This document shows positions 1 to 6,113 of a stretch of DNA of 7,456 nucleotides, in pieces. A program made the translations under genes and the position numbers. Position 1 is the stretch's first letter. Every line of letters starts with the position of its first letter. The notes under the pieces are model-generated. The model did no database searches and was not told the DNA's origin. It saw only the letters and a list, made by a program, of their open reading frames with translations. The DNA is from Gammaproteobacteria bacterium RIFCSPHIGHO2_12_FULL_37_34 (GTDB lineage: Bacteria; Pseudomonadota; Gammaproteobacteria; DSM-16500): positions 1 through 7,456 of the forward strand of contig MGXW01000088.1 of the NCBI GenBank assembly GCA_001801495.1. Reading direction: 5' to 3'.

Positions 1-79
1 CTAGCAGTAATTTCTTTTCTTTCGAGAGTTTTTTCGGGTCAATGCCCGCAAGAAGACACAAAGGTTCCATTGATGACAT
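1..79 (-). CDS. N-terminal fragment of an unrecognised protein, cut by the left edge
   Basis: An open minus-strand frame enters from the left edge and reads MSSMEPLCLLAGIDPKKLSK, followed by EKKLLL, up to the window boundary. The ATG at 79 is preceded on the minus strand by AAGGA with a 7-nt gap, a good ribosome binding site. An alternative in-frame ATG at 85 lies too close to that site. Only 26 codons are visible and I do not recognise the family. The overlapping plus-strand open frame at 42-290 has no ribosome binding site and lower plausibility. The gene is divergent from the repressor at 470, so the palindrome-rich region between them could serve both. Confidence 0.45.
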   Translation of the reverse strand, partial: MSSMEPLCLLAGIDPKKLSKEKKLLL

Positions 80-85
80 ATGCAT

Positions 86-310
86 TTCCTTATTAATTCA
101 AATATTGAAAATAGAAAGATTTGTATATAATTTAAATTTCCATTGTCCAAAGTTTAAAGAACAAATAGCATCATCTTCTGGAATGCGCTGTATTCATGCA
201 AAACTTGTGCTTCAAGCTAATCCCCCCAAGAAGAAATTACTGCTTAAATATATCTTCCAAAACAGAAAAAAAGAATTGCGATTTAAATAGTGAATATCTT
301 GTTTGATATA
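86..310. other. AT-rich stretch with no supported gene
   Basis: This is the left half of the divergent spacer between the edge gene and the repressor gene. A plus-strand open frame crosses it (ATG at 42, stop at 290), but it has no Shine-Dalgarno sequence, overlaps the better-supported minus-strand gene, and has unremarkable lysine-rich composition. I see no tRNA, terminator or repeat here. A weak minus-strand promoter for the edge gene is possible around 125-155, where TTGGAC is followed by TATATA with a short 15-bp gap. Confidence 0.4.
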
Positions 311-319
311 GTTTCATTT

Positions 320-348
320 TTGAACAAGTTGTTCCTTATTTTTTAAAT
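320..348 (+). promoter_or_regulatory. Candidate promoter overlapped by a palindrome
   Basis: TTGAAC (320-325) and TTAAAT (343-348) are separated by 17 bp, a plausible sigma-70 promoter for the repressor operon. The palindrome GAACAA-G-TTGTTC (322-334) covers the -35 box, and a degenerate GTTTC...GAAC site (311-325) resembles the two palindromes further downstream. A protein bound here would compete with RNA polymerase. The match to consensus is moderate. A second candidate is TACAAT at 388-393, which abuts the tandem operators but lacks a clear -35 box. Confidence 0.4.
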
Positions 349-393
349 CTCCTATTTTCAATAGATGCTAATTGGCCCAATTTTTATTACAAT

Positions 394-425
394 GTTTCAT
401 TAAAGGAACGTTTCTTTAAAGAAAC
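394..425. promoter_or_regulatory. Tandem palindromic operator pair
   Basis: Two 16-nt sites lie directly end to end: GTTTCATTAAAGGAAC (394-409), which is palindromic apart from two base pairs, and GTTTCTTTAAAGAAAC (410-425), which is a perfect palindrome. They differ at only two positions. Dimeric HTH repressors bind dyad sites of this kind, and the sites are 45 nt ahead of the start of an HTH repressor gene, just after a TACAAT -10-like box (388-393). Autorepression is inferred from this placement. The 16-bp period would put two dimers about one and a half helical turns apart. Confidence 0.6.
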
Positions 426-469
426 AAATGAAGCGTACCTGCGTTCAGAAGAAATTACAAGAGGAAAAA

Positions 470-1144
470 ATGAAAATATCAAATAATTTTACAACCTCAA
501 TACATTTAATGCTACGAAATCTTATTGATGCAAAATCAACGCGTGATCAAATTAAATTTACGAGCGCTCAACTTGCTAATGCTCTTTGCATGCCACGTTC
601 AATGATTACAAAACTTACTCATCCTGATGAATCTAAAAGAGTAGTCAATCCAAGAATTGATACTCTACTCAAAATTGTAGAGTTTTTTAAATCTGATGGC
701 TTTAATATCACCATTAATGACTTGCTAGGAATCACAACTAAATCAATAGATGTACAAAACCAAAAAATACTCATTCAAGATTTTACTAGAAAAATCCTTC
801 TTCATTCCTTTAACTTTAAATCAACTAAAAAATTAGGTACTATTGATATGAAAGTTCCTAGTAATTCGAAAAACATTCTGGCTTTATATGCCGACAAAGA
901 TATCAAACCATTCTTTAAAAAAGGCTCAATCTTTATTATTGATAAAGATCAACATTTAGAAGACGGTATGCTGGTAGCCATAGTTTCACATGATTCTTTA
1001 GAAACACAAATTAAAAAATACCATATTGAAGGTAATAAAAGAATTCTGAAATCGCTAGATCATCATGTAAAGGAAATTGTTTTGATGCCTCATTTAAAAA
1101 TTGAAATGATTGGTGCCATTATACAAGTAAACGCAAAAACTTGA
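470..1144 (+). CDS. CI/LexA-like HTH repressor with S24-type domain lacking catalytic serine
   Basis: This is a predicted DNA-binding transcriptional repressor of 224 residues. The N-terminal third holds an XRE-type helix-turn-helix, roughly residues 31-50 (TSAQLANALCMPRSMITKLT), followed by a helix ending in ITINDLLG, typical of the family. Residues about 136-220 resemble the LexA/CI C-terminal fold: ADKDIKP...KKGSIFIID...EDGMLVAI...TQIKKYHIEG. In active S24 proteases the first segment reads GDSMxP; here Asp144 occupies the serine position, while the lysine region (182-183) is kept. The domain therefore probably serves dimerisation or ligand sensing without self-cleavage. I chose ATG 470 because AAGAGGA lies 4 nt ahead; the longer in-frame ATG at 428 has no such site. 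Tandem palindromes upstream suggest autoregulation. It leads an apparent operon with the three next genes. Confidence 0.75.
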   Translation: MKISNNFTTSIHLMLRNLIDAKSTRDQIKFTSAQLANALCMPRSMITKLTHPDESKRVVNPRIDTLLKIVEFFKSDGFNITINDLLGITTKSIDVQNQKILIQDFTRKILLHSFNFKSTKKLGTIDMKVPSNSKNILALYADKDIKPFFKKGSIFIIDKDQHLEDGMLVAIVSHDSLETQIKKYHIEGNKRILKSLDHHVKEIVLMPHLKIEMIGAIIQVNAKT

Positions 1145-1174
1145 TCTAATCTATGATCAAATGAAGGATAACAA

Positions 1175-1474
1175 ATGAAAAGCATGCTTAAAAAAATAGA
1201 TAAGATGTTCTGTAACTATCTTGGATTAGAATCAGAAGTGGTTTTACCTACTTCTGTGAAAATCAAAAATAACCAACTAACTATATCAAATACAGAATCC
1301 TTTAAACGTCACTCTTATACACAACATTGGAATGAATTTAGTTCTACTAACTTTAAACAACTTAGCCAAACTAATAAAGAAAAACTGGGGATTGCTATAG
1401 GAAAAACCATCGCTAAAAATCTAATCATTACCTTTGAAGAAATAACCATAAAAATGGAAAAAACAGATGCATGA
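1175..1474 (+). CDS. Hypothetical protein, 99 aa
   Basis: I do not recognise this protein. It has 99 residues, no signal peptide or membrane segment, and mixed charged and polar composition. The N-terminus (MKSMLKKIDKMFCNYLG) looks amphipathic-helical, and residues 71-83 (LGIAIGKTIAKNL) form a second possible helix before a beta-like end. A clear ribosome binding site (AAGGA, 1164-1168) lies 6 nt before the ATG. The start is 30 nt after the repressor stop, and the end overlaps the transporter start by 8 nt, so it is almost certainly translated from the same transcript as both. A small inverted repeat (TTGATC/GATCAA, 1141-1160) sits in the gap after the repressor. Position suggests a partner of the repressor or the transporter, but nothing in the sequence proves it. 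Confidence 0.65.
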   Translation: MKSMLKKIDKMFCNYLGLESEVVLPTSVKIKNNQLTISNTESFKRHSYTQHWNEFSSTNFKQLSQTNKEKLGIAIGKTIAKNLIITFEEITIKMEKTDA

Positions 1475-2213
1475 AAATTTAATTGAATCAAAAACAATAC
1501 GATCACAACCAAATTATTTATGGTTTTTAACTCTTACATATGCAATGGTTATTGTGCTTGCAAATTGGTTCGATCCAAGGCTTGTCAATATAATAGGATT
1601 GGATACAGATGCAGGAACTTTAATTTTTCCATTCACTTTTCTCTTATCTGATCTCATCACGGAGGTATATGGTTTCAAACATGCGCGCCGAGCAATTTGG
1701 TGTGGATTTTTATTTAATGCACTGTTTATTATTTATGGACAGATTATCATACACATGCCAAGTCCTAATTACCCTACTGCAAATAATGAAATGTTTGATA
1801 CTCTATTAACAACAAATATTAGAATTATTTTAGCATCAGGAATAAGTTATTTGGTTTCTGAGCCATTCAATTCCTTTATCTTAGCCCAACTGAAAATAAA
1901 AATGAATGGAAATTACTTGGGCATTAGATTTGTATCATCAACCGTTATTGCTTCGGGTATCGATAGCTTGGTTTTTGGTTTAATAGCTTTTTTTGGAACA
2001 ATGAGTGATATACATTTGCTTTCTTTGATAATCACAATGTGGTTTATTAAGGTAATTATTGAAATATTAGGATTACCCATATCTGTTAGATTAGCAAAAA
2101 AGTTAAAAGAATCTGAACACCTTGATATCTACGATAAAAAAACAAGTTTCAATATATTCAGTTTAGAAACAAATTACCTTAATACTGATAATGAATATTT
2201 TAAAAATGAATAA
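1467..2213 (+). CDS. YhhQ/VUT-family queuosine precursor transporter
   Basis: This is an inner-membrane protein of the DUF165/VUT family. The E. coli member YhhQ imports queuosine precursors (preQ0/preQ1), which are used to modify the wobble base of GUN-anticodon tRNAs. The 248-residue sequence has about six hydrophobic segments, near residues 18-38, 48-66, 76-96, 117-140, 155-178 and 183-207. Family-like signatures include FPFTFLLSDLITEVYG (54-69) followed by ARR (73-75), and the SGIDSLVFGLIAF stretch (163-175) with its membrane-embedded Asp. The C-terminal 40 residues are hydrophilic and extend beyond YhhQ's usual length of about 220. The start overlaps the preceding gene by 8 nt and the end overlaps the acetyltransferase start, so translation is likely coupled. 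The substrate is inferred from the family. No preQ1 riboswitch is apparent in front of the operon. Confidence 0.85.
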   Translation: MHENLIESKTIRSQPNYLWFLTLTYAMVIVLANWFDPRLVNIIGLDTDAGTLIFPFTFLLSDLITEVYGFKHARRAIWCGFLFNALFIIYGQIIIHMPSPNYPTANNEMFDTLLTTNIRIILASGISYLVSEPFNSFILAQLKIKMNGNYLGIRFVSSTVIASGIDSLVFGLIAFFGTMSDIHLLSLIITMWFIKVIIEILGLPISVRLAKKLKESEHLDIYDKKTSFNIFSLETNYLNTDNEYFKNE

Positions 2214-2841
2214 CAAGAAAAATAAAAACTCGACCACAGAGCGCCCGGGTTTTTATTTATGTTTATATCGCTTCGCGCGAAATAAATTCGCGCTCGCGGC
2301 CAAAGGGAAGAGCTGTAACTTTCCTTTGGAAATCCTATCAGAAAAATCCGAAAGCAAGTTTTCGAATTTAAATTATAAAAATTATTTTATATCAACAAAG
2401 AAATCTTTATTAAGCAAACAAAAAGTTTGGTCTTTGTTAAGAGAATGTTTTTGGTCCAAAAATATTCCTATTGAATATGTTCAAAGGTTCATCAATCATT
2501 CGCTATGTTTTGGTATCTATCAAACCACCAACAAAAAACTTGTTGGTTTTGGTCGGGTGATTACTGATTACACAACTTACGCTTATGTTTGTGACATTAC
2601 CGTTGACCCAAAACATAGAAATAAAGGCCTAGGGAGTACGCTAGTTAAAACAATAATGAATTATCCAGAACTACAAGGATTGAAAACATGGTCGCTAAGA
2701 ACGACTAGTGAAGCTAAAAAAATTTATGAAAAATTTGGTTTTAAGATTGCGGAACATCCTGATACGCAATTAGAAATTAATGATTTAGAAATTTATTGCC
2801 ATGCTGCATTTGTCAACTTACATAAAAAATATAACCTATAA
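2191..2841 (+). CDS. GNAT N-acetyltransferase with palindromic-element insertion in its N-terminus
   Basis: This is a predicted acetyl-CoA-dependent N-acetyltransferase; the substrate is unknown. The GNAT core spans roughly residues 60-210, with LVGFGRVITDYTTYAYVCDI (117-136) followed by motif A VDPKHRNKGLGSTLVKTIM, in which R143-N-K-G-L-G forms the acetyl-CoA pyrophosphate loop. AKKIYEKFGF (175-184) is the usual C-terminal motif. The family normally begins close to the segment aligned with residue 60. Here about 58 extra residues precede it, and residues 15-48 (TTERPGFYL...CNFPLEI) are encoded by a GC-rich double-hairpin element unlike the surrounding AT-rich DNA, yet the frame is kept. The start is uncertain: ATG 2191 and ATG 2206 both overlap the transporter's end, neither has a clear ribosome binding site, and no start codon is available after the insertion. 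Expression probably relies on coupling to the transporter gene. Confidence 0.8.
   Translation: MNILKMNNKKNKNSTTERPGFYLCLYRFARNKFALAAKGKSCNFPLEILSEKSESKFSNLNYKNYFISTKKSLLSKQKVWSLLRECFWSKNIPIEYVQRFINHSLCFGIYQTTNKKLVGFGRVITDYTTYAYVCDITVDPKHRNKGLGSTLVKTIMNYPELQGLKTWSLRTTSEAKKIYEKFGFKIAEHPDTQLEINDLEIYCHAAFVNLHKKYNL
2232..2336. repeat. GC-rich double-hairpin palindromic element inside a coding sequence
   Basis: Two hairpins lie next to each other. The first pairs GCGCGAA (2275-2281) with TTCGCGC (2287-2293) around a 5-nt loop, extended by CGC (2269-2271) with GCG (2296-2298) across a small internal loop. The second pairs 2300-2310 with 2319-2329 (11 bp, one G-T wobble) around an 8-nt loop. A CCCGGG lies near the left side. 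The 17-nt ATAAATTCGCGCTCGCG (2282-2298) recurs at 2955. Base composition contrasts sharply with flanking DNA. The outer borders are estimates because only a fragment of a second copy is in the window. Similar in-frame elements are known in Rickettsia (RPEs); any relation is inferred from behaviour, not from sequence. Confidence 0.65.
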
Positions 2842-2850
2842 AGGTTTTTT
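2833..2850 (+). terminator. Weak intrinsic terminator after the GNAT gene
   Basis: AACCT (2833-2837) pairs with AGGTT (2842-2846) around a 4-nt loop and runs into a T tract ending at 2850. The stop codon lies within the loop region. The stem is only 5 bp with two G-C pairs, so it may be inefficient, but its position at the end of the four-gene run fits an operon terminator. Confidence 0.4.
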
Positions 2851-2993
2851 CCTTGATTCTTGTATAAATTCTTTAAATAAAAAAATAATCCAAGCTATCC
2901 AATTGATTGTTTTGTCCATTTCATGTAATTTACAGAATTGTCCTTAACAATTTCATAAATTCGCGCTCGCGACCCCTGTTTGATGAGAAAGAA
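2851..2993. other. AT-rich intergenic region
   Basis: No gene is supported here on either strand. It holds the weak terminator's tail, a loose repetition of TTGTCC (about 2912 and 2938) each followed by TTTCAT and AATT, and the short GC-rich repeat fragment near its right end. Together with the doubtful small ORF that follows, the region between the GNAT gene and waaA looks like an eroding junction between the accessory block and the core genes. Confidence 0.4.
2955..2974. repeat. Truncated second copy of the palindromic element
   Basis: ATAAATTCGCGCTCGCG (2955-2971) is identical to 2282-2298, and the next three positions (ACC here, GCC there) also nearly match. The left hairpin arm and the second hairpin are missing, so this is a fragment. 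A GC-rich 17-mer repeated exactly within this AT-rich segment is unlikely to be chance. Confidence 0.6.
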
Positions 2994-3194
2994 TCATGTC
3001 ATAAGTGATGCTACACCATAAACCGGATCATCTGTTTTTTCTTTGTTATCGTTATCATTAAGTTCTTCATTAGGAATGTTTCTAGAAACAATATTATCTT
3101 TCTTGGTACCGGATGCAATCGATACAAATTGAATCTCAGTATCACGCATGATTTGTTTAATCTCAGATTCATTAATTCCAATAATTTTTGGCAC
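2994..3194 (-). CDS. Doubtful small ORF, 66 aa
   Basis: The frame reads MPKIIGINESEIKQIMRDTE, then a moderately conventional segment (IQFVSIASGTKKDN), an Asn/Asp-rich stretch (NEELNDNDNKEKTDD) and the end VYGVASLMT. I recognise no family and see no signal peptide or membrane segment. The start is a GTG with at best a weak ribosome binding site. The frame is open only four codons further upstream (RALL) before a TAG. It lies downstream of waaA on the same strand, with 61 nt between. It could be a real small gene, the tail of a decayed gene, or chance in AT-rich DNA. Confidence 0.35.
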   Translation of the reverse strand: MPKIIGINESEIKQIMRDTEIQFVSIASGTKKDNIVSRNIPNEELNDNDNKEKTDDPVYGVASLMT

Positions 3195-3255
3195 TAATAA
3201 TGCTCGCTATTAGGATTTGGTTTCATTCTTATTTAACGTGAATATTAAACATTCT

Positions 3256-4527
3256 CTAGCAATAAGACAGTTTTTGAGTTCTTGTAATCAGTTCTAATTG
3301 TCTGCCTAAAGCTCCGCGATTTGCTGCAACAACTTTCTGCGCACGCTCACCCATTTGAATACGTTCATCCGCATTTTCCATTAGTCGAGTTAATTGCAAA
3401 ACCAAGCTAGTAGCATCGGAAACAATGGAAAGAGCTTGTGCTGCAATAAATAATTCGCTAATTTCAGCGAAATTAAATAAATATTTTCCTGTCAAAACCG
3501 GTTTTGCTAATGCGCCTGGTTCTAACATATTATGGCCACCTCGTGGAATCAAACTGCCACCAACAAAAGCTACATCTGCTACTGCATATAAAAGTAATAA
3601 TTCACCCATCGTATCGCCAAGATAAACAGCTGTATCCTGTGCGACAGGTAGATGTTCACTCCTCCTAACCATGTTTAATCCATATTGCTCAACTAATTTC
3701 GCTACATGATCAAAACGATCAGGATGCCGCGGAACTAATATTAATAAAATTTGCTGATTTTTTTGCAGCAATTGCTGGTGTGCGAGTAATAGTTGTTCTT
3801 CCTCACCTTCATGTGTACTTGCTGCAATCCAAATGAAGCGATCTTGCCCCAAGCATTCACGTAACATTCTACTTTTATCAGATAAATCATCCGGTAATTG
3901 TAAATCAAATTTGATATTGCCTGTTACTATCACGTGATCTTGTAAAGCACCTAATGCAATAAATCGTTTGGCATCTTCCTCCCCATGGGCTGCGATAAAT
4001 GTAAGCTGTTGTAACATTATTCGCGTAAGCGAGGTAATACGACGATATCCTCTTGCTGATTTTTGAGATAGCCGCGCGTTTAATAAATAAACGGGAATAT
4101 GTTCTTCATAGCATGCGGCTAATAAATTTGGCCATAATTCTGTTTCCATAATAAGCGCAACTTCAGGATGCATTGTTTCCAAAAAACGAGAAACAGCTCC
4201 TGGTAAATCATAAGGAATATAAACATGCGTGATACTATCCCCTAGTGCAACTTTTACTCTTTCTGCTCCCGTTGGCGTCATGGTGGTCACTAACAATGGT
4301 AAGTGAGGGTATTGTTTTTGTAAGGCTTTCATCAGTGGAATGGCAGCGAGCACTTCACCAACGGATACTGCATGTACCCAGAGGCATTTGTTTAATTGAT
4401 GGGGATAAAAACCCAGGCGCTCTCCTAATCGCTCACGATAAGCCGGTTGAGATCGTGACCGCCAAAGAAGACGTATAAAAATAACAGGTAAAGCTAAATA
4501 AAATAAAATCGTATAAAAATAACGCAC
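3256..4527 (-). CDS. waaA: Kdo transferase (3-deoxy-D-manno-octulosonic acid transferase)
   Basis: WaaA (KdtA) transfers Kdo from CMP-Kdo to lipid IVA on the cytoplasmic face of the inner membrane, the first step of LPS inner-core assembly. The 423-residue length matches the family. An N-terminal hydrophobic anchor (about 4-22) is followed by YRERLGERLGF (30-40) and VHAVSVGEVLAA (51-62), whose Glu58 corresponds to the catalytic acid of the family. METELWPNLL (127-136) follows. The C-terminal GT-B half carries GNIKFD (203-208), PRHPDRF (266-272) and GGSLIPRGGHNMLEPGA (323-339), the sugar-nucleotide binding region. The start is GTG at 4527, supported by AGG 7 nt upstream; the ATG two bases further out is in another frame. 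The gene is divergent from hldE, which also serves the LPS inner core. Whether it adds one, two or more Kdo residues cannot be read from the sequence. Confidence 0.96.
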   Translation of the reverse strand: MRYFYTILFYLALPVIFIRLLWRSRSQPAYRERLGERLGFYPHQLNKCLWVHAVSVGEVLAAIPLMKALQKQYPHLPLLVTTMTPTGAERVKVALGDSITHVYIPYDLPGAVSRFLETMHPEVALIMETELWPNLLAACYEEHIPVYLLNARLSQKSARGYRRITSLTRIMLQQLTFIAAHGEEDAKRFIALGALQDHVIVTGNIKFDLQLPDDLSDKSRMLRECLGQDRFIWIAASTHEGEEEQLLLAHQQLLQKNQQILLILVPRHPDRFDHVAKLVEQYGLNMVRRSEHLPVAQDTAVYLGDTMGELLLLYAVADVAFVGGSLIPRGGHNMLEPGALAKPVLTGKYLFNFAEISELFIAAQALSIVSDATSLVLQLTRLMENADERIQMGERAQKVVAANRGALGRQLELITRTQKLSYC

Positions 4528-4529
4528 AT

Positions 4530-4655
4530 TTTAACCTACAAAAGGCATCATCATGCCAGGATTAGCCTGATCTGTCACTGCTTCAGTCCAGATAACCTTC
4601 GCTTAAGATTTAAAAAATGATAGAATTTTTCAATTCACTCTTGCGGATCAGTATT
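4530..4655. promoter_or_regulatory. Divergent waaA-hldE intergenic region
   Basis: The leaders of both divergent genes must lie here or in the first codons. It contains a small hairpin (GGCAT/ATGCC, 4544-4557) and a weak plus-strand promoter candidate, TTCAGT (4582-4587) with TAAGAT (4604-4609) and a 16-bp gap. No strong sigma-70 promoter is visible for either gene. Confidence 0.35.
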
Positions 4656-6113
4656 ATGCTACAAGTATTACCTCAAACCTTACCAGATTTCACCAAAGCT
4701 TCTATATTAGTGGTGGGCGATGTCATGGTAGATCGCTATTGGTTTGGTGATACCACTCGCATTTCTCCTGAAGCGCCTGTTCCTATCGTAAATATTAATA
4801 ACATAGATAATCGCCCAGGAGGAGCAGGTAATGTTGCTCTAAACATTGCTGCTCTAGGAGCAAATGTTACTTTACTCAGCCTAACAGGGAATGATGAACC
4901 TGCTCATACCTTGGCAAAACAACTTAGCATCGCCAAAGTAAATCATGATTTTTGTATGTTGGACAACCTATCGACTATAGTAAAATTACGTGTGTTAAGT
5001 CGCCATCAACAATTGCTGCGTCTTGATTTTGAAGAAAAATTAATTGGTTCTCATCAAGAACTGCTTCTTCCGCGTTACAAAAAACATCTTTCTCAATTTA
5101 ATTTGGTTATTTTATCCGATTATCGAAAAGGTAGCTTATCTCATCCACAAGCTTTTATTCAATTAGCTCGTCAAATGAATATTCCCATTTTAGTAGATCC
5201 TAAAGGAAATGATTTTAGTATTTACCGGTACGCCAATATAGTGACGCCTAATTTAAAAGAATTTGAAACAATCGTTGGTGCCTGTCAATGTGAACAAGAT
5301 CTGATTGATAAAGGACGAAAATTGCTTGCCGACTACCACCTGGATGCTTTATTAGTAACACGTGGCGAAGATGGTATGACACTGATCCAATCTCAACATA
5401 ATACGCATTATCCTGCTTGTGCACGCGAAGTGTTTGACGTTACCGGTGCAGGCGATACGGTCATAGCAGTATTAGGGGCCACACTTGCTACACAAACTGC
5501 TCCGCATATTGCAGCTGCGCTCGCTAATCTTGCAGCAAGCATCGTTGTGACCAAGTTGGGTGCCGCAACCGTTAGTATTCCAGAATTAGAAGCAGCACTC
5601 ACTGGTAAAACAAATGTAGCAAGTGGCATTGTAAATGAAGAACAGTTGTTACAAGCGGTGAAAGAAGCTAAAGCGCTTGGTAAGAAAGTTGTTTTTACCA
5701 ACGGTTGTTTTGATATCCTGCATGCAGGACACGTTGCATCCTTGCAAATGGCTAAGCAACTGGGTGATTATCTTATCGTTGCAGTCAATGCAGATGAATC
5801 AATAAGAAAGTTAAAAGGACCTAATCGCCCTATCAACCATCTTGAACATCGCATGAGTATACTCGCTGGTTTAAATGTCGTTGATTGGGTAACATCATTT
5901 ACAGATGATACACCTGAACGCTTATTACGACTCATCCAACCAGATTTTTTAGCCAAAGGTAGTGATTATCGTATAGACCAAGTAGTTGGCGCTGATATTG
6001 TACGTGCTTATGGTGGTGAAGTACGCATTATGAATCCTAATATTCATATTTCCAGTACTGCTATTATTGATAAAATTGAAGAATTGGCATTACAAGAGGA
6101 AACTTCTTTGTGA
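4656..6113 (+). CDS. hldE: Bifunctional heptose 7-phosphate kinase / heptose 1-phosphate adenylyltransferase
   Basis: HldE makes the ADP-heptose used in the LPS inner core: its N-terminal domain phosphorylates D-glycero-D-manno-heptose 7-phosphate at C1, and its C-terminal domain adenylylates the product after GmhB removes the 7-phosphate. With this start it has 485 residues, against 477 in E. coli. The PfkB/ribokinase-like domain shows GDVMVDRYW (21-29), RPGG (53-56) and the catalytic GAGDT (264-268, Asp267 as the base). The cytidylyltransferase-like domain begins near residue 345 with FTNGCFDILHAGH, containing the HxGH nucleotide-binding signature (356-359), and has RPI...RM further on. ATG 4656 is preferred over ATG 4617 because homologues begin only a few residues before the conserved LPDF, and a GGA lies 8 nt upstream; neither site is strong. 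Both domains are intact. It overlaps gmk by 4 nt. Confidence 0.96.
   Translation: MLQVLPQTLPDFTKASILVVGDVMVDRYWFGDTTRISPEAPVPIVNINNIDNRPGGAGNVALNIAALGANVTLLSLTGNDEPAHTLAKQLSIAKVNHDFCMLDNLSTIVKLRVLSRHQQLLRLDFEEKLIGSHQELLLPRYKKHLSQFNLVILSDYRKGSLSHPQAFIQLARQMNIPILVDPKGNDFSIYRYANIVTPNLKEFETIVGACQCEQDLIDKGRKLLADYHLDALLVTRGEDGMTLIQSQHNTHYPACAREVFDVTGAGDTVIAVLGATLATQTAPHIAAALANLAASIVVTKLGAATVSIPELEAALTGKTNVASGIVNEEQLLQAVKEAKALGKKVVFTNGCFDILHAGHVASLQMAKQLGDYLIVAVNADESIRKLKGPNRPINHLEHRMSILAGLNVVDWVTSFTDDTPERLLRLIQPDFLAKGSDYRIDQVVGADIVRAYGGEVRIMNPNIHISSTAIIDKIEELALQEETSL

Noticed and set aside
42..290. Plus-strand open frame of 82 codons
   Set aside because: It has no ribosome binding site, overlaps the better-supported minus-strand edge gene, and resembles no protein I know.
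371..381. ATTGG-C-CCAAT short dyad
   Set aside because: Five-bp arms occur often by chance, and it does not share the GTTTC half-site of the nearby operators.
1141..1160. TTGATC/GATCAA inverted repeat between the repressor and the 99-residue gene
   Set aside because: Six-bp arms with an 8-nt gap and no T tract; too weak to call a terminator or operator.
3236..3245. ACGTGAATAT also present at 6851-6860
   Set aside because: A single AT-rich 10-mer shared between two intergenic regions is expected by chance and has no surrounding similarity.
4531..4602. Minus-strand frame ending just before waaA, reading AKVIWTEAVTDQANPG then MMMPFVG and stop
   Set aside because: It looks like the C-terminal tail of a lost upstream gene, but it is only 23 codons, is preceded by an in-frame stop, and has no recognisable family. 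Chance cannot be excluded.
5408..5956. Minus-strand open frames of 97 and 62 codons inside hldE
   Set aside because: They lie opposite well-conserved hldE coding sequence and have shadow-like composition.
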